The translations under genes were made by a program, and so were the position numbers. From Bacteroidales bacterium (GTDB taxonomy: Bacteria > Bacteroidota > Bacteroidia > Bacteroidales > Paludibacteraceae): 35,208 nucleotides of DNA. The stretch is taken from assembly GCA_012837685.1 (NCBI GenBank), contig DUQS01000048.1:1-35208 (forward strand), in the 5' to 3' direction. Below are positions 1-7,582 of this stretch, one piece after another; positions within the stretch are counted from its first letter, which is position 1, and the number at the start of each line of letters is the position of its first letter. Under the pieces are notes generated by a model. The model saw nothing but the letters and a program-made list of their open reading frames with translations. It was not told the origin of the DNA and made no database searches.

Positions 1-231
1 ACCGGTCTTTCTACTCTTGCTGCCGAAGGTATCAATGTTTGGGGCGAGAAAGGTGTTATTTCGATAGAAATCCCCGGTAGTGCTTCGGGGCATACGGCAC
101 ACATATATAGTGTGTCGGGAATGTTGGTACGCACACTTCCACTTCAAGGGACTAAGGAATATGTTACCGTTCCCGCAGGAATTTATATTGTCCGCATCGG
201 TACTGCCATCGAAAAGGTTGTGGTGCGGTAA
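1..231 (+). CDS. C-terminal fragment of a T9SS-sorted secreted protein (5' truncated)
   Basis: The reading frame is open from base 1 to a TAA at 229-231 and gives 76 residues; the start lies outside the window. The visible part looks like a Bacteroidota type A C-terminal sorting domain. It has an early hydrophobic beta strand, a central segment IYSVSGMLVRTL, and the terminal pattern PAGIYIVRIG followed by KVVVR. Such domains direct a protein through the outer membrane by the T9SS and are cleaved on the cell surface. The catalytic or binding part of the protein is not in the window, so its function cannot be given. The call is consistent with the porW-porX-porQ block further along and with the second cargo protein at 9087. 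A strong terminator follows at once. Confidence 0.8.
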   Translation, partial: TGLSTLAAEGINVWGEKGVISIEIPGSASGHTAHIYSVSGMLVRTLPLQGTKEYVTVPAGIYIVRIGTAIEKVVVR

Positions 232-256
232 AAAGTTTTTGTGAGATTAATTTTTC

Positions 257-292
257 AGGAGTTGTCTTGTTTTGAGACAACTCCTTTTTTTT
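257..292 (+). terminator. Rho-independent terminator after the cargo gene
   Basis: A perfect 11-bp stem (257-267 with 275-285) encloses a 7-base loop and runs into eight T residues (285-292). It lies 26 bases after the stop at 231 and just before the convergent end of lpdA. The T run is on the plus-strand side only, so it should mainly stop plus-strand transcription. Confidence 0.9.
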
Positions 293-307
293 ACCGGTAA
301 TCTTTTG

Positions 308-1642
308 TTATACCGACGTTTCTTTAAAAATTTCGCTTACCGAAGGATGCGGAAAAATTATTTTTTGAAACTGTTGAACGGACATTCGCGACTGTATAGC
401 CATAGCCGCTACTGAAATAATTTCTGAGGCGGGATTTCCTATCAATTGTGCGCCTGCCAAAACTCCTTTTTCATCGGCAATTAATTTGCACAAACCGTCA
501 AAACCTTCATTTTCAGCCACAAATCGACCTGAATAGGTCATTGGCTTTTTATAAACCGTACAAATTCGTCCTTCATTTATGAAATCAGCCTCCGTTTTAC
601 CTACCGAAGCCACTTCGGGGTCGGTGTAAACAACCGAAGGAATAGCAGAATAGTCCATCTCGTCAGGAATGCCGAACATTGCATTTACGGCAACTTCAGC
701 TTCACGGATAGCCGTATGCGCCAACAAAGACACGCCCGTAATGTCGCCTGCGGCATAAATAGTTTTGACGGAAGTCTGCATTTGTGCGTTCAACTTGAGT
801 TTTTTATCCAAAAATTCCAAACCCAACTGCTGCGCTATTTCAAAGTTAGGTTTTCGCCCGACACAAACTAAAATTTGTTCGGCATCGACTGAATTTTGTC
901 CGTTTTCATCACTAAAAATAACTGTTTTACCTGCTATTTCCGTAACTTTCGCTCCCAAATGGAAACGAACGCCTTTTTTGGCATATTCCGCACGCAACAT
1001 AGCGGCAATTTCACTATCAAACCCGGGCAAAATTTCCGATGCCATTTCCACCACGCACACATCAACACCAAAAGCAGAAAATAATGCAGCGAACTCCATA
1101 CCAATAACACCACCACCGATAAGTACAACACTTATAGGAAGCGTTTTTGTTTCCAATGCTTCACGGCTCGTCCATACCATGTCGGGCGACAATCCTTTAA
1201 TAGGCGGCAACACGGTAGAAGAACCCGTGCAAAGCAATAAATGTTCGGCGGAAAAAACAGACTCGCCGCAACGCACAACAATTGTATCACCGTTCATTTC
1301 GGGCGTTGCTTCGCCTTCCACAACCGTTATTTGGTTTTCTCTCATTTTTGCACGAATTCCTGCCGAAAGTTTTCGTACCACTTTGTTTTTTCGTGCCACT
1401 ACTTTTTCATAATTAAACGTTACATTGTCCGATAAAACGGCATATTTTTTGCCATTTAAAGAGTTTTGATACACTTTGGAACTATAGAGTAACGTTTTGG
1501 TAGGAATACAACCTTCATTGAGGCAAACTCCGCCAAGATGCGAATTTTCAAATAAAATTACATTTTTGCGCATTTTTGCGGCTTTTTCGGCTGCCGTATA
1601 TCCCGCAGGACCGCCACCGATTATCGCTAAATCGAATGTCAT
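308..1642 (-). CDS. lpdA: Dihydrolipoamide dehydrogenase (E3), stand-alone
   Basis: This 444-residue flavoprotein reoxidises dihydrolipoyl groups of 2-oxoacid dehydrogenase or glycine cleavage complexes with NAD+. Motifs in order: N-terminal FAD-binding GGGPAGY; redox-active disulfide in GGVCLNEGCIPTKT; NAD-binding IGGGVIGMEFAAL; second FAD segment YAAGDITG; and C-terminal HPSVSE with the His-Glu pair that completes the active site across the dimer. The start is placed at the ATG at 1642, not at an upstream in-frame ATG at 1717. A good Bacteroidota promoter lies at 1678-1709, which leaves the upstream ATG untranscribed, and the FAD motif begins about 8 residues after the chosen start. No E1, E2 or lipoyl-attachment gene is adjacent, so its partner complex is unknown. 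A mercuric-reductase-like relative is less likely because there is no extra metal-binding domain. Confidence 0.93.
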   Translation of the reverse strand: MTFDLAIIGGGPAGYTAAEKAAKMRKNVILFENSHLGGVCLNEGCIPTKTLLYSSKVYQNSLNGKKYAVLSDNVTFNYEKVVARKNKVVRKLSAGIRAKMRENQITVVEGEATPEMNGDTIVVRCGESVFSAEHLLLCTGSSTVLPPIKGLSPDMVWTSREALETKTLPISVVLIGGGVIGMEFAALFSAFGVDVCVVEMASEILPGFDSEIAAMLRAEYAKKGVRFHLGAKVTEIAGKTVIFSDENGQNSVDAEQILVCVGRKPNFEIAQQLGLEFLDKKLKLNAQMQTSVKTIYAAGDITGVSLLAHTAIREAEVAVNAMFGIPDEMDYSAIPSVVYTDPEVASVGKTEADFINEGRICTVYKKPMTYSGRFVAENEGFDGLCKLIADEKGVLAGAQLIGNPASEIISVAAMAIQSRMSVQQFQKIIFPHPSVSEIFKETSV

Positions 1643-1677
1643 GATGAAAAAATTACGTTTATAAAAATACGAAAGTA

Positions 1678-1709
1678 CAAAATTAGGGATTTTAATCGAT
1701 TCGGACAAA
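1678..1709 (-). promoter_or_regulatory. Bacteroidota promoter of lpdA
   Basis: On the minus strand a -33 box TTTG (1706-1709) and a -7 box TAATTTTG (1678-1685) are separated by exactly 20 bases. This matches the Bacteroides consensus TTTG-N19-21-TAnnTTTG. Transcription would start near 1671, which fixes the lpdA start at 1642. Confidence 0.75.
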
Positions 1710-1847
1710 AAAGCCACAGAGAAAACTATTCACAATTAAATTTATACGTAACTGTTTGAAAATAAACTAAATAAATCAAAATTAGTACAAAACATAAAAT
1801 AAAAGGAGTTATTTGTGAACAAAAGAGACAAAGTCCATTTTTTTTTA

Positions 1848-1855
1848 TAATTTTG
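1848..1855 (+). promoter_or_regulatory. Probable -7 box of the rseC-rnf operon
   Basis: TAATTTTG fits the Bacteroidota -7 consensus and lies 24 bases before the rseC ATG. I see no TTTG at the usual spacing upstream, so the -33 half is weak. Confidence 0.5.
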
Positions 1856-1879
1856 CAAATTAATCGTCAGGCGTGTAAT

Positions 1880-2302
1880 ATGAAGAACCAAATTGAACAT
1901 ATCGGCACAATACAAAAAATTGCCGGCGATACTGCCTATGTGCTGGTTGAACAAAGTAGTGCCTGTTCGGCTTGCCATGCCAAAGCCTCCTGCACAGCCT
2001 CCGATTCGGTTGAAAAAATCATAGAGACGCAAATTGTCGGCGATGAAAAATTTCACGAAGGCGAATATGTAAAAGTAATTGGCGAACGCAAATTGGGATT
2101 GCTGGCGGTACTTTTAGCATTCGTTTTCCCATTTTCTTTAATTATAGTAGTATTATTGACACTAAACGCCGTTGGTCTTCCCGAAAATTGGTCGGGAACA
2201 TTGGCTTTGGCTTCGTTGGTGCCCTATTATTTGATTTTAGCACTTTTTAAAAAAAAGCTTAAACGCCAATTTCAATTTTATGTGCAAAAAATAGAGAACT
2301 AA
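1880..2302 (+). CDS. rseC: RseC/SoxR-reducing-complex-like membrane protein
   Basis: This 140-residue protein has a cytoplasmic N-terminal part with the cysteine pattern CSACHAKASC (residues about 31-40). Two membrane helices follow (about 75-95 and 105-125), then a basic tail. That is the usual make-up of the RseC/SoxR-reducing family, which commonly precedes rnfB in Bacteroidota. In Escherichia coli the homologue works with the Rsx (Rnf) complex in keeping SoxR reduced. In this phylum it is more likely an accessory or assembly protein for Rnf, which is inference. The ATG at 1880 is chosen over an earlier in-frame non-ATG start at 1853 because family homology begins there and because the -7 box at 1848-1855 overlaps the longer start. 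It is 20 bases from rnfB and clearly co-transcribed. Confidence 0.88.
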   Translation: MKNQIEHIGTIQKIAGDTAYVLVEQSSACSACHAKASCTASDSVEKIIETQIVGDEKFHEGEYVKVIGERKLGLLAVLLAFVFPFSLIIVVLLTLNAVGLPENWSGTLALASLVPYYLILALFKKKLKRQFQFYVQKIEN

Positions 2303-2322
2303 AATTTTATAAAATAAAAAAC

Positions 2323-3219
2323 ATGAATATCATTGTACTTTCCCTCATTGTATTGGGAGTTTTGGGTTGTTTAGCATCTGTCGTGTTGTTTTTGGTTGCA
2401 CGCAAATTTAATGTGGAAGAAGACCCGCGCATCGACTTGGTGGAAGAAGCTCTTCCGAGTGCAAACTGTGGCGGTTGCGGATTTGCCGGTTGTCGCAATT
2501 TTGCAGAAGCGTGCGTAAATGCTGATTCGTTGGACAATTTGAATTGCCCTGTTGGAGGAACATCTACCATGACTAAAGTGGGCGAAATACTTGGTTTGAC
2601 AGCTAATGCAACAGACCCGATGGTGGCGGTAGTACGTTGCAACGGTTCGCACAAAAACTGTCAGCGCACCAACACCTACGACGGTGCAAAAAGTTGTGCC
2701 ATCGCCAACAGCCTTTATATCGGCGAAACTGATTGTTCGTTTGGTTGTCTCGGTTTTGGCGATTGTGTAACTGCCTGCCTATTTGATGCCATACACATAA
2801 ATCCGGAAACAGGTTTGCCCGAAGTGGACGAAGACAAATGCACAGCTTGCGGCACTTGCGTCAAAGCTTGTCCGAAAGGAATCATCGAATTACGAAAAAA
2901 AGGACCAAAAAACAGACGCATCTTCGTAAGTTGCATGAATAAAGATAAAGACGGCATTGCTCGCAAAGCCTGTTCAGTAGCCTGCATCGGTTGTGGCAAA
3001 TGCGTTAAAGAATGTCAGTTCGATGCCATTACCATTGAAAATAATTTGGCTTACATCGACTTTACAAAATGCCGTTTATGCCGCAAATGTGTAGATGTTT
3101 GCCCCACCGGCTCAATACACGAGTTGAATTTCCCGCCACGGAAAAAACAAGAAGCTGTACCCGAAACGGAAGAAATAAAAACCATAAAGATTGAAGATTT
3201 ATCCGAAAGTAACGATTAA
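2323..3219 (+). CDS. rnfB: Rnf complex iron-sulfur subunit RnfB
   Basis: This 298-residue protein is the electron-entry subunit of the Rnf ferredoxin:NAD+ oxidoreductase. An N-terminal membrane helix (residues about 3-26) is followed by the four-Fe-S domain motif CGGCGFAGC with a distal Cys in NCPVGG. Several ferredoxin-like cysteine clusters come next, including CTACGTCVKACP, CIGCGKCVKEC and CRLCRKCVDVCP. It is longer than the enterobacterial RsxB (about 190 residues) because of extra ferredoxin repeats, as is usual for anaerobic Bacteroidota and Clostridia. It probably takes electrons from reduced ferredoxin and passes them to the membrane part. The C-terminus is an acidic tail without recognisable motif. 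It sits 20 bases after rseC and 16 before rnfC. Confidence 0.95.
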   Translation: MNIIVLSLIVLGVLGCLASVVLFLVARKFNVEEDPRIDLVEEALPSANCGGCGFAGCRNFAEACVNADSLDNLNCPVGGTSTMTKVGEILGLTANATDPMVAVVRCNGSHKNCQRTNTYDGAKSCAIANSLYIGETDCSFGCLGFGDCVTACLFDAIHINPETGLPEVDEDKCTACGTCVKACPKGIIELRKKGPKNRRIFVSCMNKDKDGIARKACSVACIGCGKCVKECQFDAITIENNLAYIDFTKCRLCRKCVDVCPTGSIHELNFPPRKKQEAVPETEEIKTIKIEDLSESND

Positions 3220-3235
3220 ACGAATCTGAAAAGAT

Positions 3236-4570
3236 ATGAAAACATTTAAAATTGGCGGTGTCCACCCACAGGAAAACAAACTTTCCGCCGGAAGTAAAAT
3301 TCAAAAAGTCGCATTACCGACACAAGCAATTATTCCGCTCGACCAACATTTAGGAGCCCCTGCAACGCCCATTGTAGCAGTCGGCGATACGGTAAAAGTC
3401 GGGCAATTGATAGCAACCGCAACCGGATTTATATCGGCAAACATACATGCTTCCGTATCCGGCAAAGTAACAAAAATTGATACCTTTGTGGACGCATGGG
3501 GCAAACGCAGTCCGGCAATTACCATTGACGTGGAAGGCGATGAATGGGCTGATGACATTATCACTTCGAAAGAAATTAATCGCATCTGCAAACTGTCGAA
3601 AGAAGAAATTATCACAAAAATAAAAAAGGCAGGTATTGTGGGTTTGGGAGGTGCTTGTTTCCCCACACACATAAAGCTGACACCGCCTCCCGGGAAAACA
3701 GCTGAAGTACTGATAATAAACGCCGTAGAATGTGAACCCTATCTTACTTGCGACCATCAGCTAATGATGGAACACGGCGAAGAAATTTTCATCGGCATTT
3801 CCATTTTGATGAAAGCCTTGGGCGTACAAAAAACCATCGTCGGCATCGAAAATAATAAAAAAGACGCTATTGATTATTTTCAAAAATTGGCTAATCGCCA
3901 TTTCGGTATCGAAGTTGTATCCTTAAAAACATGTTACCCGCAAGGTGGCGAAAAACAATTAATAGATGCTTTGATAGGTCGACAAGTGCCTAGCGGCGCA
4001 CTTCCGATAGAGGTAGGTGCTGTAGTACAAAACGTAGCCACTACCTTTGCTGTTTACGAAGCAATACAAAAAAACAAACCGCTCATTGAACGCGTAATGA
4101 CGGTAACGGGCAAAAATGTCAAAAATCCGGGCAATTTTGCCATACGTTTCGGAACACCGCTGACAGCAGTCGTAGAAATGGCAGGCGGCATTCCCGAAAA
4201 TACAGGAAAAATTATCGGTGGCGGTCCCATGATGGGACGTGCTCACATGACTATAGACGTACCGGCATCGAAACGCACTTCGGGATTGCTGTTTATGACC
4301 AAAGAAGAGTCCGTGCGCAAAGAACCGCAAAATTGTATCCGTTGTGCCAAATGTATTTCGGCTTGTCCTATGGGTTTAGAACCTTATTTATTGATGAGCT
4401 TGTCGGAACGCGGCATGTACGAAGAATTAGAGAAAAACGGCATTATGGACTGCATCGAATGCGGTTGCTGTCTCTTCTCGTGCCCCAGCTATCGCCCGCT
4501 ATTAGACTATGTGCGCCAAGGAAAAGCCACCGTCGGCAATATCATTCGTGCACGCAATGCGAAAAAGTGA
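3236..4570 (+). CDS. rnfC: Rnf complex NADH-binding subunit RnfC
   Basis: This 444-residue peripheral subunit exchanges electrons with NAD+/NADH. The N-terminal domain contains a biotinyl/lipoyl-like barrel region (residues about 30-100). The NADH/FMN-binding fold follows, with GLGGACFPTHIKL at about 137-149 and the conserved INAVECEPYLTCD. Two C-terminal [4Fe-4S] motifs are visible: CIRCAKCISACP and CIECGCCLFSCP. Length and motif order match the Bacteroidota form and lack the long repetitive C-terminal extension of gammaproteobacterial RnfC. The gene lies between rnfB and rnfD in the standard order. Confidence 0.95.
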   Translation: MKTFKIGGVHPQENKLSAGSKIQKVALPTQAIIPLDQHLGAPATPIVAVGDTVKVGQLIATATGFISANIHASVSGKVTKIDTFVDAWGKRSPAITIDVEGDEWADDIITSKEINRICKLSKEEIITKIKKAGIVGLGGACFPTHIKLTPPPGKTAEVLIINAVECEPYLTCDHQLMMEHGEEIFIGISILMKALGVQKTIVGIENNKKDAIDYFQKLANRHFGIEVVSLKTCYPQGGEKQLIDALIGRQVPSGALPIEVGAVVQNVATTFAVYEAIQKNKPLIERVMTVTGKNVKNPGNFAIRFGTPLTAVVEMAGGIPENTGKIIGGGPMMGRAHMTIDVPASKRTSGLLFMTKEESVRKEPQNCIRCAKCISACPMGLEPYLLMSLSERGMYEELEKNGIMDCIECGCCLFSCPSYRPLLDYVRQGKATVGNIIRARNAKK

Positions 4571-4610
4571 TTTTTAAAAACGTAATTAACAACAAAGAAA
4601 ATAAATAATT

Positions 4611-5582
4611 ATGAAACCATTAATTGTTTCACCGGCTCCACACGTACACAACAGCGACTCTGTGGCAAAAAATATGTACTCCGTACTTTTAGCGTTACTA
4701 CCGGCTTATGTAACAGCACTTTATTTTTTCGGATTAGGTGCGCTCATTGTCAGCCTTACCGCTATGGTATCGTGCGTCATATTTGAGTACCTCATTCAAC
4801 GGTTTATTCTCAAAATAAAAATTACTATAAGCGACGGTTCTGCTTTACTAACAGGTTTACTGTTAGCTTTCAACTTGCCATCGAACCTGCCCGTTTGGAT
4901 GGTTATCGTTGGTGCATTAGTAGCCATAGGTATCGGCAAAATGAGTTTCGGCGGCATTGGTAACAACATTTTCAACCCCGCTTTGGTAGGACGCGTTTTC
5001 CTGCTTATCTCTTTTCCGACCCAAATGACCACATGGCCTCGACCGCTCGGCAATTGGGGATTTTCATCGTACATTGACGCCGAAACAGCTGCCACGCCAT
5101 TGGCAATAATCAAAAGTAAAATTGTCACTCTGCCTTCCGATATTGATTTGCTAATTGGCAACGTGGGTGGCAGTATGGGCGAAATCGGTGCTATTGCCCT
5201 TTTGATTGGAGGAATTTTCCTGTTATGTCGCAAAGTCATTACATGGCACATTCCTGTGTCAATGCTTGTTACTGTTGCCATTTTTTCCGGCATTTTGTAC
5301 TTAGTTGATTCGGCTGCTTATGCCTCGCCACTGACACACTTACTGACAGGCGGATTGTTGTTGGGTGCCTTTTTTATGGCTACCGACTACGTTACTTCGC
5401 CCATGTCAAATTGGGGACAAATTATTTACGGCATCGGCATTGGTTTACTGACTATCATCATCCGCGTATGGGGTGCTTATCCCGAAGGCGTATCGTTTGC
5501 CATACTGATTATGAACGCCGTAACGCCTTTGCTCAACATTTACATCAAACCCAAACGTTTCGGAGAAAAAGTAAAAAAATGA
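4611..5582 (+). CDS. rnfD: Rnf complex membrane subunit RnfD
   Basis: This 323-residue polytopic inner-membrane protein has about nine hydrophobic segments and belongs to the NqrB/RnfD family. Visible family motifs are SDGSALLTGLLLAFNLP near the first helices, GGIGNNIFNPALVGRVF, and the segment ETAATPLA. The last contains the threonine that carries covalent FMN through a phosphoester bond in this family. FFMATDYVTSPM near the C-terminus is also diagnostic. RnfD forms part of the ion-translocating core with RnfA, RnfE and RnfG. It is 40 bases after rnfC and in the same operon. Confidence 0.95.
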   Translation: MKPLIVSPAPHVHNSDSVAKNMYSVLLALLPAYVTALYFFGLGALIVSLTAMVSCVIFEYLIQRFILKIKITISDGSALLTGLLLAFNLPSNLPVWMVIVGALVAIGIGKMSFGGIGNNIFNPALVGRVFLLISFPTQMTTWPRPLGNWGFSSYIDAETAATPLAIIKSKIVTLPSDIDLLIGNVGGSMGEIGAIALLIGGIFLLCRKVITWHIPVSMLVTVAIFSGILYLVDSAAYASPLTHLLTGGLLLGAFFMATDYVTSPMSNWGQIIYGIGIGLLTIIIRVWGAYPEGVSFAILIMNAVTPLLNIYIKPKRFGEKVKK

Positions 5583-5631
5583 AATGTCCCATTTTTGAAG
5601 AAACAAAGGAAATAAAAAATTATACAAAAAT

Positions 5632-6294
5632 ATGAAGAGACTTGAATCGAATTTATTGAACATGGTACTAGTACTGACAATCAGTGCTTTGTTTGCCGCA
5701 GGAGCTTTAGCCGGAGTCTACATGCTTACAGAAGAACCCATTCGATTGGCAAAGGAAAATAAAAAGCAAGAGGCTTTGAAAGTGGTACTGCCGGAATTCA
5801 CTTGCCTTTCCGAACCGGAAATAGTGAATGATCTTGTTGTAGTGAAAGCATATAACAACGATGAATTTGTCGGAGCTGCGGTAGAGTCGTCTGCAGTCGG
5901 ATTCAGCGGCGAAATTAAATTGATAGTGGGCTTTGATGCTGAAGGCAAAATAGTCAACTACTCTGTATTGGAACAATACGAAACGCCCGGGCTTGGGACA
6001 AAAATAGTCGATTGGTTCAAAACTGACAAAAATCGACAAAATATATGCGGACTCAACCCGTCGCAAGTAAATTTCACGGTCGATAAAGATGGTGGCGATA
6101 TTGACGCTATCACCGCCTCTACCATCAGTTCGCGAGCATTTTTGGCAGCCGTACAGGCAGCCTACCAAGCCTACGCCAACAATCCCGATTACGTTGATTC
6201 GTACAGTGGTGCATCGGCACAAGCAGATGCTTTACCCTGCGATACGGATTCGCTTCAAACGACATTACCCGATTCCATAAACAAAAATTTTTAA
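5632..6294 (+). CDS. rnfG: Rnf complex FMN-binding subunit RnfG
   Basis: This 220-residue protein has one N-terminal membrane helix (residues about 10-33) and a periplasmic FMN-binding domain of the NqrC/RnfG type. The segment GLGTKIVDWF and the motif DAITASTISS hold the conserved threonine expected to carry covalent FMN. The C-terminal 35 residues are rich in Asp, Ser and Thr and look like a lineage-specific tail. The gene is 49 bases after rnfD and 26 before rnfE. In Rnf this subunit passes electrons across the membrane together with RnfD. Confidence 0.94.
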   Translation: MKRLESNLLNMVLVLTISALFAAGALAGVYMLTEEPIRLAKENKKQEALKVVLPEFTCLSEPEIVNDLVVVKAYNNDEFVGAAVESSAVGFSGEIKLIVGFDAEGKIVNYSVLEQYETPGLGTKIVDWFKTDKNRQNICGLNPSQVNFTVDKDGGDIDAITASTISSRAFLAAVQAAYQAYANNPDYVDSYSGASAQADALPCDTDSLQTTLPDSINKNF

Positions 6295-6320
6295 ACAAAT
6301 AGATTAAAACAATAACGATT

Positions 6321-6908
6321 ATGAATAATTTGAAGATTTTCCTCAATGGTTTAATAAAAGAAAACCCAATATTTGTTATGCTGTTGGGAATGTGTCCCAC
6401 TTTGGGCACTACCACTTCGGCAATTAACGGCATGGGTATGGGATTGGCTACTACCTTTGTACTTATTTGTTCAAACGTGGTAATAGCAGCGTTAAAAAAC
6501 CTTATTCCCGACAAAGTTCATATTCCGGTTTACATTGTGATTATTGCCACTTTTGTAACCATAATACAAATGTGCATAGAAGCCTACATGCCGGCACTGT
6601 ACGAGAGTTTGGGACTTTTCATTCCGCTGATTGTAGTTAACTGCATTGTGTTAGGTCGTGCCGAAGCTTTTGCCGCAAAAAACAACGTATGGAGTTCATT
6701 CTTGGACGGCGCAGGCTCGGGTCTTGGATTTACATTTGCGCTCACATTGCTCGGCTTGGTGCGCGAACTTTTGGGAACGGGCAAAGCGTTCAGTTTGACG
6801 CTGTTCCCCGAAAATTACGGCATACTCATTTTTGTACTTGCGCCGGGGGCGTTTTTGGCGTTGGGCTATCTCATTGCCATTTTCAACAAATTGAATACGA
6901 AACAATAA
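6321..6908 (+). CDS. rnfE: Rnf complex membrane subunit RnfE
   Basis: This 195-residue integral membrane protein of the NqrD/RnfE family has six predicted helices. The segment NPIFVMLLGMCPTLGTTTSA at the N-terminus and VVNCIVLGRAEAFAAKNN in the middle are family signatures. The conserved cysteines in MCPTLG and NCIVLG are thought to hold the intramembrane iron-sulfur centre shared with RnfA. It lies directly before rnfA with a 19-base gap. Confidence 0.95.
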   Translation: MNNLKIFLNGLIKENPIFVMLLGMCPTLGTTTSAINGMGMGLATTFVLICSNVVIAALKNLIPDKVHIPVYIVIIATFVTIIQMCIEAYMPALYESLGLFIPLIVVNCIVLGRAEAFAAKNNVWSSFLDGAGSGLGFTFALTLLGLVRELLGTGKAFSLTLFPENYGILIFVLAPGAFLALGYLIAIFNKLNTKQ

Positions 6909-6927
6909 TCTGTAAAATTCAAATATC

Positions 6928-7518
6928 ATGGCATACTTTTTAATTATCATTTCCGCAATTTTGGTGAACAATATTGTGTTCACACAATTTTTAGGAATTT
7001 GTCCATTTATCGGCGTTTCCAAAAAAATTGACACGGCAATCGGCATGGGTGCAGCCGTTATCTTTGTGCTTATTCTATCCACTATTGTTACCTATTTAAT
7101 CAATTTGTTGCTGGTAAAATTCCAACTTGAATTTTTACAAACCATTGTTTTTATTTTGGTCATCGCAGCATTGGTACAAATGGTCGAAATTATTTTGAAA
7201 AAAATATCGCCTTCACTCTATCAAGCACTTGGCGTATTTTTGCCGCTCATTACCACCAACTGTTGTATTTTGGGTGTAGCCATTTTGGTAGCACAAGGCA
7301 ATTACAAAACGTTCGGTGCCGAAGCAGGATTGCTGACCGGTACTATTTTTGCCTTTGCAACAGCTGTGGGTTTTGCATTGGCATTGGTCTTGTTTGCCGG
7401 CATACGCGAACAACTGAGTATGGTAAAATTACCGAAAGGAATGGAAGGGTCGCCCATCGCGCTTATTGTAGCAGGTTTGCTGGCAATTGCGTTTATGGGA
7501 TTTTCGGGAATTGTGTAA
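6928..7518 (+). CDS. rnfA: Rnf complex membrane subunit RnfA
   Basis: This 196-residue integral membrane protein of the NqrE/RnfA family is the inverted-topology partner of RnfE. NNIVFTQFLGICPFIGVSKK near the N-terminus and the segment LITTNCCILGVAI contain the conserved cysteines that line the membrane [2Fe-2S] site. It is the last gene of the operon and completes the set B, C, D, G, E, A with nothing missing, so the complex should be functional. A bidirectional hairpin follows at 7554. Confidence 0.95.
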   Translation: MAYFLIIISAILVNNIVFTQFLGICPFIGVSKKIDTAIGMGAAVIFVLILSTIVTYLINLLLVKFQLEFLQTIVFILVIAALVQMVEIILKKISPSLYQALGVFLPLITTNCCILGVAILVAQGNYKTFGAEAGLLTGTIFAFATAVGFALALVLFAGIREQLSMVKLPKGMEGSPIALIVAGLLAIAFMGFSGIV

Positions 7519-7553
7519 AAAAAACAATCGATTTTCGGACAACAGAAATAACG

Positions 7554-7582
7554 AAAGTAGCCTATTTATTGGCTACTTTTTT
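7554..7582. terminator. Shared terminator between rnfA and the convergent hydrolase gene
   Basis: A 9-bp stem (7554-7562 with 7571-7579) with an 8-base loop is followed by T residues to 7582 on the plus strand. The hairpin overlaps the last codons of the minus-strand gene ending at 7562. It serves the rnf operon best and can only weakly serve the opposing gene. Confidence 0.75.

Noticed and set aside
1742-2056. Minus-strand frame of 104 codons opposite rseC
   Set aside because: It overlaps the well-supported rseC on the other strand, has no family resemblance, and contains the lpdA-rseC intergenic region in its tail.
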